Positions 1-8,433 of a stretch of DNA of 15,023 bases are shown here, in pieces. Position 1 is the stretch's first letter. Every line of letters begins with the position of its first letter. The notes beneath the pieces were generated by a model, which had not been told where the DNA came from, ran no database searches, and saw only the letters and a program-made list of their open reading frames with translations. The stretch comes from Halomonas halophila. Its GTDB lineage: Bacteria > Pseudomonadota > Gammaproteobacteria > Pseudomonadales > Halomonadaceae. The position numbers and the translations under genes were made by a program. The stretch spans positions 19,197-34,219 of the forward strand of contig DJIP01000321.1 in the NCBI GenBank assembly GCA_002433675.1, given 5' to 3'.

Positions 1-458
<458 letters not shown>

Positions 459-504
459 AAGTGACGAGCGCGCTGCCGCAATAGCGCCCTCGAAGAAGAA
501 GAAG

Positions 505-537
505 AAGAGCCTTGCCACGACGGCAAGGCTCTTTTTT
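505..537 (+). terminator. Intrinsic terminator after fumC
   Basis: A perfect 12-bp stem (AAGAGCCTTGCC at 505-516 and GGCAAGGCTCTT at 522-533) with a 5-nt loop runs into a T tract at 532-537. It ends fumC transcription on the plus strand. On the minus strand the same stem is followed by repeated CTT triplets, so it may also serve the convergent endonuclease-like gene. Confidence 0.9.
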
Positions 538-568
538 CGATTGCGACGAGTCTATCGCCACAACCTTG

Positions 569-625
569 TTTGCCACACTTTTTGCCGCCACTGCTTTTGC
601 CGGCACTGCTTTTGCCGCTACATGG
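569..625. repeat. Short imperfect tandem repeat, 15-bp unit
   Basis: Between the fumC terminator and the end of the convergent gene lie about three imperfect 15-bp units beginning TTTGCCG: TTTGCCGCCACTGCT (581-595), TTTGCCGGCACTGCT (596-610) and a diverged copy at 611-625. A shortened TTTGCCACACTT precedes them at 569-580. No credible gene overlaps them, although on the minus strand the repeat reads as Ala/Lys/Val-rich pentapeptides. Confidence 0.6.
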
Positions 626-647
626 GCCTAGCCTGGAAGGCAGGAGC

Positions 648-1724
648 TCAGCTCGGCTGATCGCGTTCCCTGGCTTCCTCGACGGTTTCACGGGCGTCGT
701 GATGTTCTTCGCTGTCGGCGTCCGGGGTGTCGTGCTCGTCGGCCCTGGAGGGGCGATAACAGACGGTGGCAAGGATCGGGAAATGGTCGGAGCCAAAGGC
801 CCGCAGTCGATCCATCCTGGCAAGGGTGAAGTGCTCGCTGACGAAGACATGGTCCAGCGGCCAGCGCAGGAACGGATAGCCGGCGTGGAAGCTCGAGAAC
901 ATGCCGCGGCCGCGACGCAAGTCCAGCATGCCGCTGACACGGCAGAACAGGCGCGTGCTGCGTGACCAGGCAACGTCGTTGAGGTCGCCCGCGACCAGCG
1001 TCGGTACCGGGTTCTGGTGGATCTCTTCGGCGACCAGCGAGAGCTCCGCGTCCCGCCACAGCGATTCCTCGCTCTCGCTCGGCGCCGGCGGCCTGGGGTG
1101 AAGGGCGCGAAAGCGGATGCGATCTCCGCTTTCGAGTTCCACCTCACAGTGGATCGAGGGGATGTCATCCTGGATCAGCCACTTGACCTCGGGGTCGATC
1201 AGCGGGCGACGGGAATACAGGTGCATGCCGTAAAGGTTGTCCAGCGGAACCCGCACGGCGTGGGGGTAGCCGTCTGCCAGGCCGGCATCGAGCTTGTCGC
1301 CCCACCATTGGTCGGATTCCAGGGTCAGCACCATGTCCGGGTCGCGCTCGGCAATGATCTCCAGCAGGTCGTCGCTGCGCCGGTTCGGCGTCAGCACGTT
1401 GGCGATCAAGAGCGTCAGGCAACGTTCCGGGGCGTCGCCCTTGGCGGCCATGACCTGCACCGGCCACAGTGGTGTCCAGGGCAGCACATAGAAAGCCTGG
1501 ATGGCAAAGACGACGAGACCAGCCGTGGCAATCCAGGGCGTCAGGCTGTCGCTCGCCAGCGGGCTCGCCAGAGCACAGAACAAACCGATAAGTCCGATCT
1601 GGACACGGGGGAACTCACAGGCTCTGAGCCACCACCAATGGGACGGAATCCTGGCGATCAGGGTGGCGCCGGCGACGATGGTCGCCACCGCGATCAGAAG
1701 GGTATCGATGACAAGTGAGAGCAT
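648..1724 (-). CDS. Membrane-anchored endonuclease/exonuclease/phosphatase family protein
   Basis: 358 residues. The N-terminus (about residues 3-25, 41-57 and 64-83) is hydrophobic and predicts three membrane segments. The rest is an endonuclease/exonuclease/phosphatase domain of the DNase I/AP endonuclease-like fold. Metal and catalytic motifs appear in order: Asn109 in IANV, Glu136 in LTLES, His209 in ALHP, GDLND at 246-250, DH at 291-292 and the terminal GSDHFP at 311-316. The last 30 or so residues are very acidic and probably disordered. The start follows a good Shine-Dalgarno (AAGGGA). This resembles the YafD-like group of unknown physiological substrate, so nuclease or phosphodiesterase activity is inferred from the fold only. 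It lies 109 bp downstream of glpD on the same strand with no clear terminator between them, so some read-through is possible. Confidence 0.85.
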   Translation of the reverse strand: MLSLVIDTLLIAVATIVAGATLIARIPSHWWWLRACEFPRVQIGLIGLFCALASPLASDSLTPWIATAGLVVFAIQAFYVLPWTPLWPVQVMAAKGDAPERCLTLLIANVLTPNRRSDDLLEIIAERDPDMVLTLESDQWWGDKLDAGLADGYPHAVRVPLDNLYGMHLYSRRPLIDPEVKWLIQDDIPSIHCEVELESGDRIRFRALHPRPPAPSESEESLWRDAELSLVAEEIHQNPVPTLVAGDLNDVAWSRSTRLFCRVSGMLDLRRGRGMFSSFHAGYPFLRWPLDHVFVSEHFTLARMDRLRAFGSDHFPILATVCYRPSRADEHDTPDADSEEHHDARETVEEARERDQPS

Positions 1725-1833
1725 GCAGGGGTCCCTTTTCGGTCCGGCGCACCGGCTCGGCGCGACAATGATGATGACGAGCCTAACGGTCCTCGGCCTT
1801 TAACGATAGAGCCAAGGAGCGCCGTTGAGGACC

Positions 1834-3462
1834 TCAGGCCCGTTCGCGGGATGAGGGCGTGGGACTCGAGAAGTATTCCTCGAGCCGTTCATGAGCCTCG
1901 TCGCCGAACAGGATTCGGGCGGCCTCGTCGAGGCCGGGCGACCCATGCAGGGTCTGAGCGTCCACCACCAGAGCGATCTTGGAGCGGCGGCGCAGGAAGT
2001 CCTCGAGCCGTGTGATCATCTCTCGCCGTGCGGCGTGCTCGAGTTCGCAGCGCAGGTATTCGGTTCCCTCGATCAACAGCTCTCCCTGGCGCGGGTCCTG
2101 GCGGATCTGCTCGAGCATGTCGAAGGCGTTGAGGCCGTAGCGACGCCACAGGCGATTGCTCAGCGGTTCGCTGGACGAGGAGGGCGTGCGTTCGTCGAGG
2201 CCCAGCAGGCTTGCCTGGTGCAGGAATTCTCGCCTGTCTGTGTCGGAAGGTTCGCCGTACCAGCGGGCGCCCGGCTGAGGCAGCTCGAGGCCGAGGCGTT
2301 TCACCTCTCTTACGACCTCTTCGCCGACGTTGAGGCAGTCGGTAAGTTTGCCGCCAAAGATGCTGATATGGCGCTCCGCGGCGTTGATGTCGATGGCATG
2401 CTTGCGTGACATCTGTAGAAAGTCGCGGCCATTGCCGGCATTGGCCTTGACCGCTAGCGGGCGCACGCCGCAGCGGGTGGCGATGATGTCCGAGCGGTCG
2501 AGCGGGCGCTTCAGACTCAGGCGCTTGTTGATGTTGTCCAGCACGAAGTCGATGTCGGCGTCGCTGATCGCGACCTCCGGCCGCTCTTCCTTGGTGTCGG
2601 TGGTGCCGATACAGGTGCGCGGCCCCATGGGGATGGCGAAGAACAGCCGCCCGTCATCGGCAAAGAAGGCCAGCACCCGCTGGCGCTCGGACAGCCGAGG
2701 CACGATCAGGTGGATACCCTTGGAATAGGCGTGGTGATGATCGGTGGTCTGTTGGCTCAAGGCGTTGTGGTCGTCCACCCAGGGGCCGGTGGCATTGATG
2801 ATGATCCCGGCGTGCAGGCTGAAGGTCTCGCCGCTCTGGTTGTCCCGAGCGTCAACGACCCAGCCGTTATCGCTGCGCCGCGCACCCCGCGACTCGACGT
2901 AGTTGGCCGCCGCCGCGCCGTAGTCCAGTGCCGAGCGCACGAAGCTGTAGACGAAGCGGGCATCATTGTCATGCAGGTAGGCATCGGAGTATTCGAAGCC
3001 ACCGATCGCCGCACGCGTATCGACCAGTGGCTCGCGTCGGTTGATGCCTTTTGGGGTCAAGTAGCGTGGCAGTCGGGTGAAGGCGTTGCCCATCAGCCAG
3101 TACAGCCAGGTGCCCGCCCAGAGCATGCGAGGATGATAGCGAAAGCCCCTGTCGATGGTGGTCAGAAAGCGAATTTCCTGGACCGTCGACGGAAAGCTCC
3201 TGATCAGGTGGTTGCGGCTCTTGCATAGCTTGCGCACCAGCGAAAAGTCATAGCTTTCCATGTACTTGATGCCGCCCCACACCAGATTGGACGAGTGCTG
3301 ACTGGTCTCGCCGGCGAAGTCCCCTCGGTCGATCAAGGCCACCCGGGCACCCTTGCCGGCCAGCGCGGCGGCGCTGGCGGCGCCGTTGATGCCGGCGCCG
3401 ATGATCAGTACATCGAAGCGCTCCTCCTTCAGGCGCTGAAGGTTGGCGTCACGTAGTTGCAT
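1834..3462 (-). CDS. glpD: Aerobic glycerol-3-phosphate dehydrogenase (FAD, membrane-associated)
   Basis: 542 residues. The enzyme oxidises sn-glycerol-3-phosphate to dihydroxyacetone phosphate and passes electrons to quinone at the inner membrane. The N-terminus carries the FAD Rossmann motif GAGINGA (22-28) and the family segment SNLVWGGIKYMES, equivalent to the HGGLRYLE segment of E. coli GlpD. Further conserved parts are NATGPWVDDHN, the CIGTTDT strand and RCGVRPL, followed by FGGKLT, which closes the FAD site before a C-terminal helical domain. It is about 40 residues longer than E. coli GlpD (501), mostly at the C-terminus. The start is preceded by GGGGGA at good spacing. The gene begins 51 bp after the glpK stop on the same strand, indicating co-transcription with glpK. 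Confidence 0.95.
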   Translation of the reverse strand: MQLRDANLQRLKEERFDVLIIGAGINGAASAAALAGKGARVALIDRGDFAGETSQHSSNLVWGGIKYMESYDFSLVRKLCKSRNHLIRSFPSTVQEIRFLTTIDRGFRYHPRMLWAGTWLYWLMGNAFTRLPRYLTPKGINRREPLVDTRAAIGGFEYSDAYLHDNDARFVYSFVRSALDYGAAAANYVESRGARRSDNGWVVDARDNQSGETFSLHAGIIINATGPWVDDHNALSQQTTDHHHAYSKGIHLIVPRLSERQRVLAFFADDGRLFFAIPMGPRTCIGTTDTKEERPEVAISDADIDFVLDNINKRLSLKRPLDRSDIIATRCGVRPLAVKANAGNGRDFLQMSRKHAIDINAAERHISIFGGKLTDCLNVGEEVVREVKRLGLELPQPGARWYGEPSDTDRREFLHQASLLGLDERTPSSSSEPLSNRLWRRYGLNAFDMLEQIRQDPRQGELLIEGTEYLRCELEHAARREMITRLEDFLRRRSKIALVVDAQTLHGSPGLDEAARILFGDEAHERLEEYFSSPTPSSRERA

Positions 3463-3513
3463 GCATGTCCCCCGCGGTTCCTGAAGGAATCGGGACGCAA
3501 AGCCCCGGTGTGG

Positions 3514-5034
<1,521 letters not shown>

Positions 5035-5106
5035 TTATTGTGGTCGAGCGATACCTTCACCTTCGGTGAGCAGAGGGGTTCCGTCTAGTGCTTCAGGCAG
5101 GTACAT
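5035..5106 (-). CDS. Possible 23-codon upstream ORF in the glpK leader
   Basis: In the approximately 180-nt leader predicted for glpK, an ATG opens a 23-codon frame (starts MYLPEALDG, ends EGIARPQ) whose TAA lies 18 bp before the glpK start codon. There is no convincing Shine-Dalgarno, and the same frame stays open for about 30 codons further upstream. It could be a leader peptide, a gene remnant or chance; I do not recognise it. Confidence 0.15.
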   Translation of the reverse strand: MYLPEALDGTPLLTEGEGIARPQ

Positions 5107-5182
5107 GGCCAGATGCAGCGACGTCGGTTGCCCCTGTGCAACGTCGACGCCGCGGGTGATCAATGGTCGGACGAGGCCACAA

Positions 5183-5202
5183 CAAGTTCGTTATCGAAAA
5201 CA
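5183..5202. promoter_or_regulatory. GlpR operator 1 (best match)
   Basis: The core TTCGTTATCGAA (5187-5198) matches the central TTCGWTAWCGAA of the E. coli-type GlpR operator perfectly, and 16 of 20 positions match the full consensus as I remember it. It lies at the predicted transcription start of glpK, a fitting place for a repressor. Confidence 0.75.
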
Positions 5203-5231
5203 AAGGTAGCGTTGAGGTCGTGAACGAACAA
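5203..5231 (-). promoter_or_regulatory. Candidate glpK promoter
   Basis: On the minus strand TTGTTC (5231-5226) and TACCTT (5208-5203) are separated by 17 bp, giving a predicted start near 5196. Each hexamer matches only three of six consensus bases, so the call rests mainly on geometry. Operator 2 covers the -35 element and operator 1 covers the start site. Confidence 0.35.
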
Positions 5232-5232
5232 C
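5213..5232. promoter_or_regulatory. GlpR operator 2
   Basis: The core GTCGTGAACGAA (5217-5228) matches 10 of 12 positions of TTCGWTAWCGAA, with CA following as in the consensus. Its centre is 30 bp from operator 1, about three helical turns, so both sites would face the same side of the DNA. Confidence 0.5.
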
Positions 5233-5264
5233 CAAAGCGCGAAAGTTTTCGCTAGCACTTTGGT
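5231..5264. promoter_or_regulatory. Nested dyad, possibly a third degenerate GlpR site
   Basis: An outer inverted repeat ACCAAAG (5231-5237) / CTTTGGT (5258-5264) encloses an inner one, GCGAAA-GT-TTTCGC (5239-5252). A half operator TTCGCTAGC begins at 5248 and its centre (5253.5) lies 31 bp from that of operator 2. It may be a weak third GlpR site or a site for another regulator. Confidence 0.35.
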
Positions 5265-5422
5265 CGTGGCGTCTGGATGGCAGGGGGAGAGGGGCGCCGC
5301 GTCCGGGATCGTGCGCCAAGGCACCCACGGGGCCGAAGACGCATCGGGACGACCAGGCGTTTTCGCAAGATGACACAAAGGCGCTGGCTCAGGTCAGATG
5401 CGGGGGCAGGTCTGGTGCCGGG

Positions 5423-6181
5423 TCAAGCCAGGTGCAGGGCGACCCCGTGTTCCTGCAGTAGTCGCGCGATGGCCTCCGGTGGCTCTCGATCGGTGAACAG
5501 GGCGTCGAGTTGGGAAACGTTGCCCTGGCGGACCACCGGGTTGCGGTGAAACTTGGAGTGATCGGCGGCGAGAAACACCTGACGTGAATTCTCGATGATC
5601 GCCTGTGCGACGCGGACCTCCTGATAGTCGAACTCCAGCAGGGAGCCATCCTGATCGATGCCGCTGATCCCGATCAGTCCAATGTCCACCTTGAACTGAT
5701 GGATGAAGTCGATGGTCGCCTCGCCGATGATCCCACCGTCACGGGGTCTGACCTGGCCGCCGGCGACGATCACCTTGAAGTCTTCCTTGTGATGCAGGAT
5801 GGACGCCACGTTGAGGTTGTTGGTGATGATCTCCAGGCCCTGGTGCTCAAGCAGCGCCTCGGCCACCAGTTCATTGCTGGTGCCGATATTGATGAACATC
5901 GAGGCGTGGTGAGGCACCTGGCGCGCCACGGCATCGGCGATGCGTCGCTTGGCGTCGAGGTTGAGCGTCTTGCGGGTGGCGTAGGCGGTATTGACGGTAC
6001 TCGACTCAAGGCCCGCGCCACCATGGACTCGGCGCAACCGGCCTTCACTGGCCAGTGCATTGAGGTCTCGGCGGATGGTCTGGGGAGTCACAGCAAAGTG
6101 ATCGGTCAACTGCTCGATGCTGGCGTATCCCTGACGACTGACCAGTGCAATGATGGCGTCCTGACGCTGCTGCTGGTTCAT
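5423..6181 (-). CDS. glpR: Glycerol-3-phosphate regulon repressor, DeoR family
   Basis: 252 residues from the chosen start, the usual length of GlpR. The frame is open 31 codons further upstream, but the family's N-terminus begins at [14 protein letters not shown], so the start at 6181 is preferred; an AAAGGG lies eight bases before it. Residues about 5-55 form the DeoR-type winged helix-turn-helix ([23 protein letters not shown]), followed by RVHGGA. The C-terminal part is the sugar-phosphate-sensing DeoRC domain ([34 protein letters not shown]). It should bind sn-glycerol-3-phosphate and then release the glp operators, of which at least two lie just downstream before glpK. A 406-bp gap separates it from glpK, so glpK-glpD probably has its own promoter. 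Confidence 0.93.
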   Translation of the reverse strand: MNQQQRQDAIIALVSRQGYASIEQLTDHFAVTPQTIRRDLNALASEGRLRRVHGGAGLESSTVNTAYATRKTLNLDAKRRIADAVARQVPHHASMFINIGTSNELVAEALLEHQGLEIITNNLNVASILHHKEDFKVIVAGGQVRPRDGGIIGEATIDFIHQFKVDIGLIGISGIDQDGSLLEFDYQEVRVAQAIIENSRQVFLAADHSKFHRNPVVRQGNVSQLDALFTDREPPEAIARLLQEHGVALHLA

Positions 6182-6462
6182 CCTGGTGGCCCTTTGTCCT
6201 TGTACTTGGAAAGTCCCGTAGTATTGAAAGCCCTTGTGCACAGCGGGCCCGGTGCATCGAACGTCCTGGTACATTGAAGGCGACGACGTCGGTGTTGGGA
6301 CGCCGATGACGCTGTCGTGGGTCTCGCTTCACCCAGCGCATTCCCGATGATCGTAAACGAACGCGGCCGGACTTGGCGATGGTGGAATCGCGCTACGGTG
6401 CAAGCGTTCGACAGGCCTCGAGGGGCCCTCGAAGGAAAAAATCATTCGGTGAACTCAAGGGC
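6182..6462. other. Intergenic region between glpR and the tRNA operon
   Basis: This stretch lies between the divergent glpR gene and the tRNA promoter and should contain the glpR promoter. I found no convincing -35/-10 pair for glpR and no full GlpR operator, only a half-site-like GTTCGAT on the minus strand near 6260. An A-run at 6436-6441 upstream of the tRNA promoter could act as an UP element. I see no gene here. Confidence 0.5.
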
Positions 6463-6490
6463 TTGCAAAATTCTGCCGAAGGCGTAGAAT
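6463..6490 (+). promoter_or_regulatory. Promoter of the tRNA-Val operon
   Basis: TTGCAA (6463-6468) and TAGAAT (6485-6490) are separated by 16 bp, a good sigma-70 type promoter. An A-rich stretch lies at 6436-6441. The predicted start near 6497 leaves about 48 nt of 5' leader before the first tRNA. Confidence 0.75.
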
Positions 6491-6544
6491 TCGCATCCGT
6501 TGTCAGGGACGAGGGTGGCGACTCCTTCGTTTCGACAGTCATGT

Positions 6545-6621
6545 AGGACCATAGCTCAGTTGGTTAGAGCGCCACGTTGACATCGTGGAGGTCGGCGGTT
6601 CAAATCCGCCTGGTCCTACCA
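6545..6621 (+). tRNA. tRNA-Val (anticodon GAC), copy 1
   Basis: A 77-nt tRNA with a full cloverleaf: acceptor stem AGGACCA/TGGTCCT, D arm GCTC...GAGC, anticodon stem CCACG/CGTGG around loop TTGACAT (anticodon GAC, decoding GUC and GUU), five-base variable loop, T arm GGCGG/CCGCC with TTCAAAT, discriminator A and encoded CCA. It is the first of three identical copies, transcribed from the promoter just upstream. Confidence 0.97.
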
Positions 6622-6645
6622 GCTAGATCGCACATCAGGTGATGC

Positions 6646-6722
6646 AGGACCATAGCTCAGTTGGTTAGAGCGCCACGTTGACATCGTGGAGGTCGGCGGT
6701 TCAAATCCGCCTGGTCCTACCA
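6646..6722 (+). tRNA. tRNA-Val (anticodon GAC), copy 2
   Basis: Identical over all 77 nt to the first copy, with encoded CCA, separated from it by a 24-nt spacer. The spacer contains CATCA-GG-TGATG, a small dyad that may mark a processing site. Confidence 0.97.
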
Positions 6723-6784
6723 GCGCTATCTCGCAGTGACGTTTCAAGGCGTCAACGCGGCGTGCCATCTCGCTCTCCTGCTTC

Positions 6785-6861
6785 AGGACCATAGCTCAGT
6801 TGGTTAGAGCGCCACGTTGACATCGTGGAGGTCGGCGGTTCAAATCCGCCTGGTCCTACCA
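6785..6861 (+). tRNA. tRNA-Val (anticodon GAC), copy 3
   Basis: The third identical 77-nt copy, with encoded CCA, 62 nt after copy 2. A rho-independent terminator begins eight bases after its CCA, so this is the last gene of the operon. Confidence 0.97.
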
Positions 6862-6868
6862 GATTTCA

Positions 6869-6905
6869 GACAAAAGCCCCGCGGCCTCGCCTCGGGGCTT
6901 TTGTC
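6869..6905 (+). terminator. Terminator of the tRNA operon, probably bidirectional
   Basis: A perfect 13-bp stem, GACAAAAGCCCCG (6869-6881) with CGGGGCTTTTGTC (6893-6905), has an 11-nt loop. The A/T runs inside the stem give a TTTT tract on either strand, so it can also stop transcription arriving from the methionine sulfoxide reductase gene on the minus strand. Confidence 0.85.
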
Positions 6906-6939
6906 GTTTCTGGAGGGAGTTTCTGGTGTGGTGCCAGAG

Positions 6940-6960
6940 GCGCCGCCTGTGGGGCGGCGC
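6940..6960 (-). terminator. GC-rich hairpin after the sulfoxide reductase gene
   Basis: GCGCCGCC (6940-6947) pairs with GGCGGCGC (6953-6960) around a 5-nt loop, about 30 bp past the end of the minus-strand gene. No T tract follows on that strand, so it may stabilise the 3' end or assist the terminator at 6869-6905 rather than terminate alone. Confidence 0.35.
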
Positions 6961-6989
6961 GGTTCATCCGTTCAAGCGGTTCGGGTAGT

Positions 6990-7454
6990 TCAGGCCTCGC
7001 CAAGCCCGCTTAGGCGGCGGAAGGTGGCGACCAGGCGCTCGATGCCGGCCTGGTCCTCTTCGCCGAAGCGCCCCTGGTCGGGGCTGTCCAGGTCGAGTAC
7101 GCCCCATAGTTCACCGTCCTTGTCGAGCACCGGCACCACCAGCTCGGAGCGCGAGGCGCTGTCGCAGGCAATATGATCCGCGACCGCGTGGACGTCGTCG
7201 ACGCGTTGGGTCTGGCGGCTGCGGGCTGCGGCGCCACAGACACCCTTGTCGAAGGGAATCGGGTGGCAGGCCGGCTTGCCCTGGAAGGGGCCCAGCGACA
7301 GCATGCGCGGCTGGCGCTGCAGATAGAAGCCGACCCAGTTGAGCCGTGGGACTTCCTGCATGATGAAGGCCGAGGTCTGGGCGGCGTTGGTCAGCCAGTC
7401 GCCGGAGTCGAGCAGGGCGGCGAGCTGGCGGTCGAGAAGATCGTAGGAAGGCAT
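6990..7454 (-). CDS. msrC: Free methionine-(R)-sulfoxide reductase, GAF domain (fRMsr)
   Basis: 154 residues forming a single GAF domain. The enzyme reduces free (not protein-bound) L-methionine-(R)-sulfoxide in the cytoplasm using thioredoxin. The family pattern is clear: NWVGFYL (39-45), LGPFQGKPAC (54-63), KGVCG (70-74), DVH...HIACDSASRSELVVPV (from 87). The three catalytic and resolving cysteines are all present, Cys63, Cys73 and Cys97, with the same 10- and 24-residue spacing as Cys84, Cys94 and Cys118 of E. coli fRMsr (YebR). The Shine-Dalgarno is weak, but an in-family N-terminus supports this start. The gene lies 80 bp downstream of metQ on the same strand behind a terminator hairpin. 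Its setting fits recycling of imported or oxidised methionine. Confidence 0.93.
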   Translation of the reverse strand: MPSYDLLDRQLAALLDSGDWLTNAAQTSAFIMQEVPRLNWVGFYLQRQPRMLSLGPFQGKPACHPIPFDKGVCGAAARSRQTQRVDDVHAVADHIACDSASRSELVVPVLDKDGELWGVLDLDSPDQGRFGEEDQAGIERLVATFRRLSGLGEA

Positions 7455-7482
7455 GTCGAGTGAGGCAGTGTCCGAGGGATGA

Positions 7483-7514
7483 AAACGGCGAGGCCGGCCC
7501 TGGGGCCGGCCTCG
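7483..7514 (-). terminator. Terminator between metQ and the sulfoxide reductase gene
   Basis: An 11-bp GC stem, CGAGGCCGGCC (7489-7499) with GGCCGGCCTCG (7504-7514), has a 4-nt loop and is followed on the minus strand by CGTTTTC. It should end most metNIQ transcripts, perhaps allowing limited read-through into the reductase gene. Confidence 0.7.
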
Positions 7515-7534
7515 AGAAGGAGCAAGCGTCTGGC

Positions 7535-8329
7535 TTACTTCCAGCCGGGGACGGCGGCGCCCTTGAACAGCTCTTCAGCCTTGGCGGCGACTTCGTCGCT
7601 CTGGTAGGCCTCGACCAGCTGCTGGATCTCCTCGCGATCCTCGTCACCGCCGCGCACGGCGATAATGTTGACGTAGGGAGACTCGGGGCCTTCCTTGACC
7701 AGAGCATCGTCCAGAGTCAGGCCGGCCGGCTGGGCAAAGGTGTTGTTGATGAAGGCCATGTCCACGTCGGGCAGTACGCGCGGCAGCTGGGCCGCCTCGA
7801 TCTCGCGGAAGTCGAAGTCGTGGGGATTTTCCACGATATTCAGCGGCGTGGCTTCGAGGTTCTCGGGGTCGTCCAGAGTGATCAGGCCTTCGTTGTGCAG
7901 CAGGATCAGTGAGCGGCCTTCGTTGGACGGGTCGTTGGGCAGCGCGATGGTGGCGCCCTCGGGCAGATCGTCGATGCTCTCGAACTTCTCGGAGTAGGCG
8001 CCGATCGGGTAGACGAAGGTGCGTCCGGCGATGGCGAAGTCGTAGCCGCGGTCGTTGACCATGGCGTTCATGTAGGGCTCGTGCTGGTAGGCGTTGGCGT
8101 CGAGGCTGCCATCGGCCAGGGCGGCGTTGGGCGTCACGTAGTCGGTGAACTCGATGATCTCGATCTCCAGACCATAGCGCTCTTCGGCCAGGTCGGCGGC
8201 GACCTGCATGACGTCGGTCTCGGGGCCGGCGACGGTGCCCACCTTCAGGCTCTGCTCATCGGCGTTGGCCTGGCTGATCGCCAGTGACAGGGTGGAAAGC
8301 GCCAGGGCGCCCAGCAGTGTCTTGCGCAT
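7535..8329 (-). CDS. metQ: Methionine ABC transporter substrate-binding protein
   Basis: 264 residues, NlpA/MetQ family. It binds methionine outside the inner membrane and delivers it to MetI. A typical signal peptide (MRKTLLGALALS...QANA) is followed by KVGTVAGPETDVMQVAADLAEE. Other conserved segments are EFTDYVTPNAALADGSLDANAYQHEPY (about residues 60-86), PNDPSNEGRSL and the C-terminal AAVPGWK. Unlike E. coli MetQ it has no lipobox cysteine and in fact no cysteine at all, so it looks like a soluble periplasmic protein cleaved after ANA (residue 23) rather than a lipoprotein. A GGGAG Shine-Dalgarno sits nine bases before the start. It is the last gene of metN-metI-metQ, 104 bp after metI, and a terminator follows. 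Confidence 0.94.
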   Translation of the reverse strand: MRKTLLGALALSTLSLAISQANADEQSLKVGTVAGPETDVMQVAADLAEERYGLEIEIIEFTDYVTPNAALADGSLDANAYQHEPYMNAMVNDRGYDFAIAGRTFVYPIGAYSEKFESIDDLPEGATIALPNDPSNEGRSLILLHNEGLITLDDPENLEATPLNIVENPHDFDFREIEAAQLPRVLPDVDMAFINNTFAQPAGLTLDDALVKEGPESPYVNIIAVRGGDEDREEIQQLVEAYQSDEVAAKAEELFKGAAVPGWK

Positions 8330-8433
8330 CTTTAGTGTCTCCCGAAACGGTGTGTGACGTGTGCTGCGATACTAATGGAATAACACGTCTTTCGCTAATG
8401 CAATTTGGTTATTAAAGCCATGCGGGGTGCATG

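Noticed and set aside
1788..1833. GGTCCTC/GAGGACC inverted repeat between glpD and the endonuclease-like gene as a terminator
   Set aside because: The arms are only 7 bp, the loop exceeds 30 nt and no T tract follows.
5160..5378. 72-codon minus-strand frame in the glpR-glpK gap
   Set aside because: It covers the GlpR operators and promoter region, has no Shine-Dalgarno and its low-complexity composition suggests chance in GC-rich DNA.
6250..6275. GlpR operator in the glpR upstream region
   Set aside because: Only one half site (GTTCGAT) is present; the other half does not match.
6817..7176. Plus-strand open frames starting inside the third tRNA and running into the sulfoxide reductase gene
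   Set aside because: They begin within a tRNA and are antisense to a well-supported enzyme; no ribosome binding site or family resemblance.
8330..8433. AGACGTGT in the metI-metQ gap as a MetJ box
   Set aside because: Only a single 7-of-8 match; MetJ needs tandem boxes, and the next eight bases do not match.
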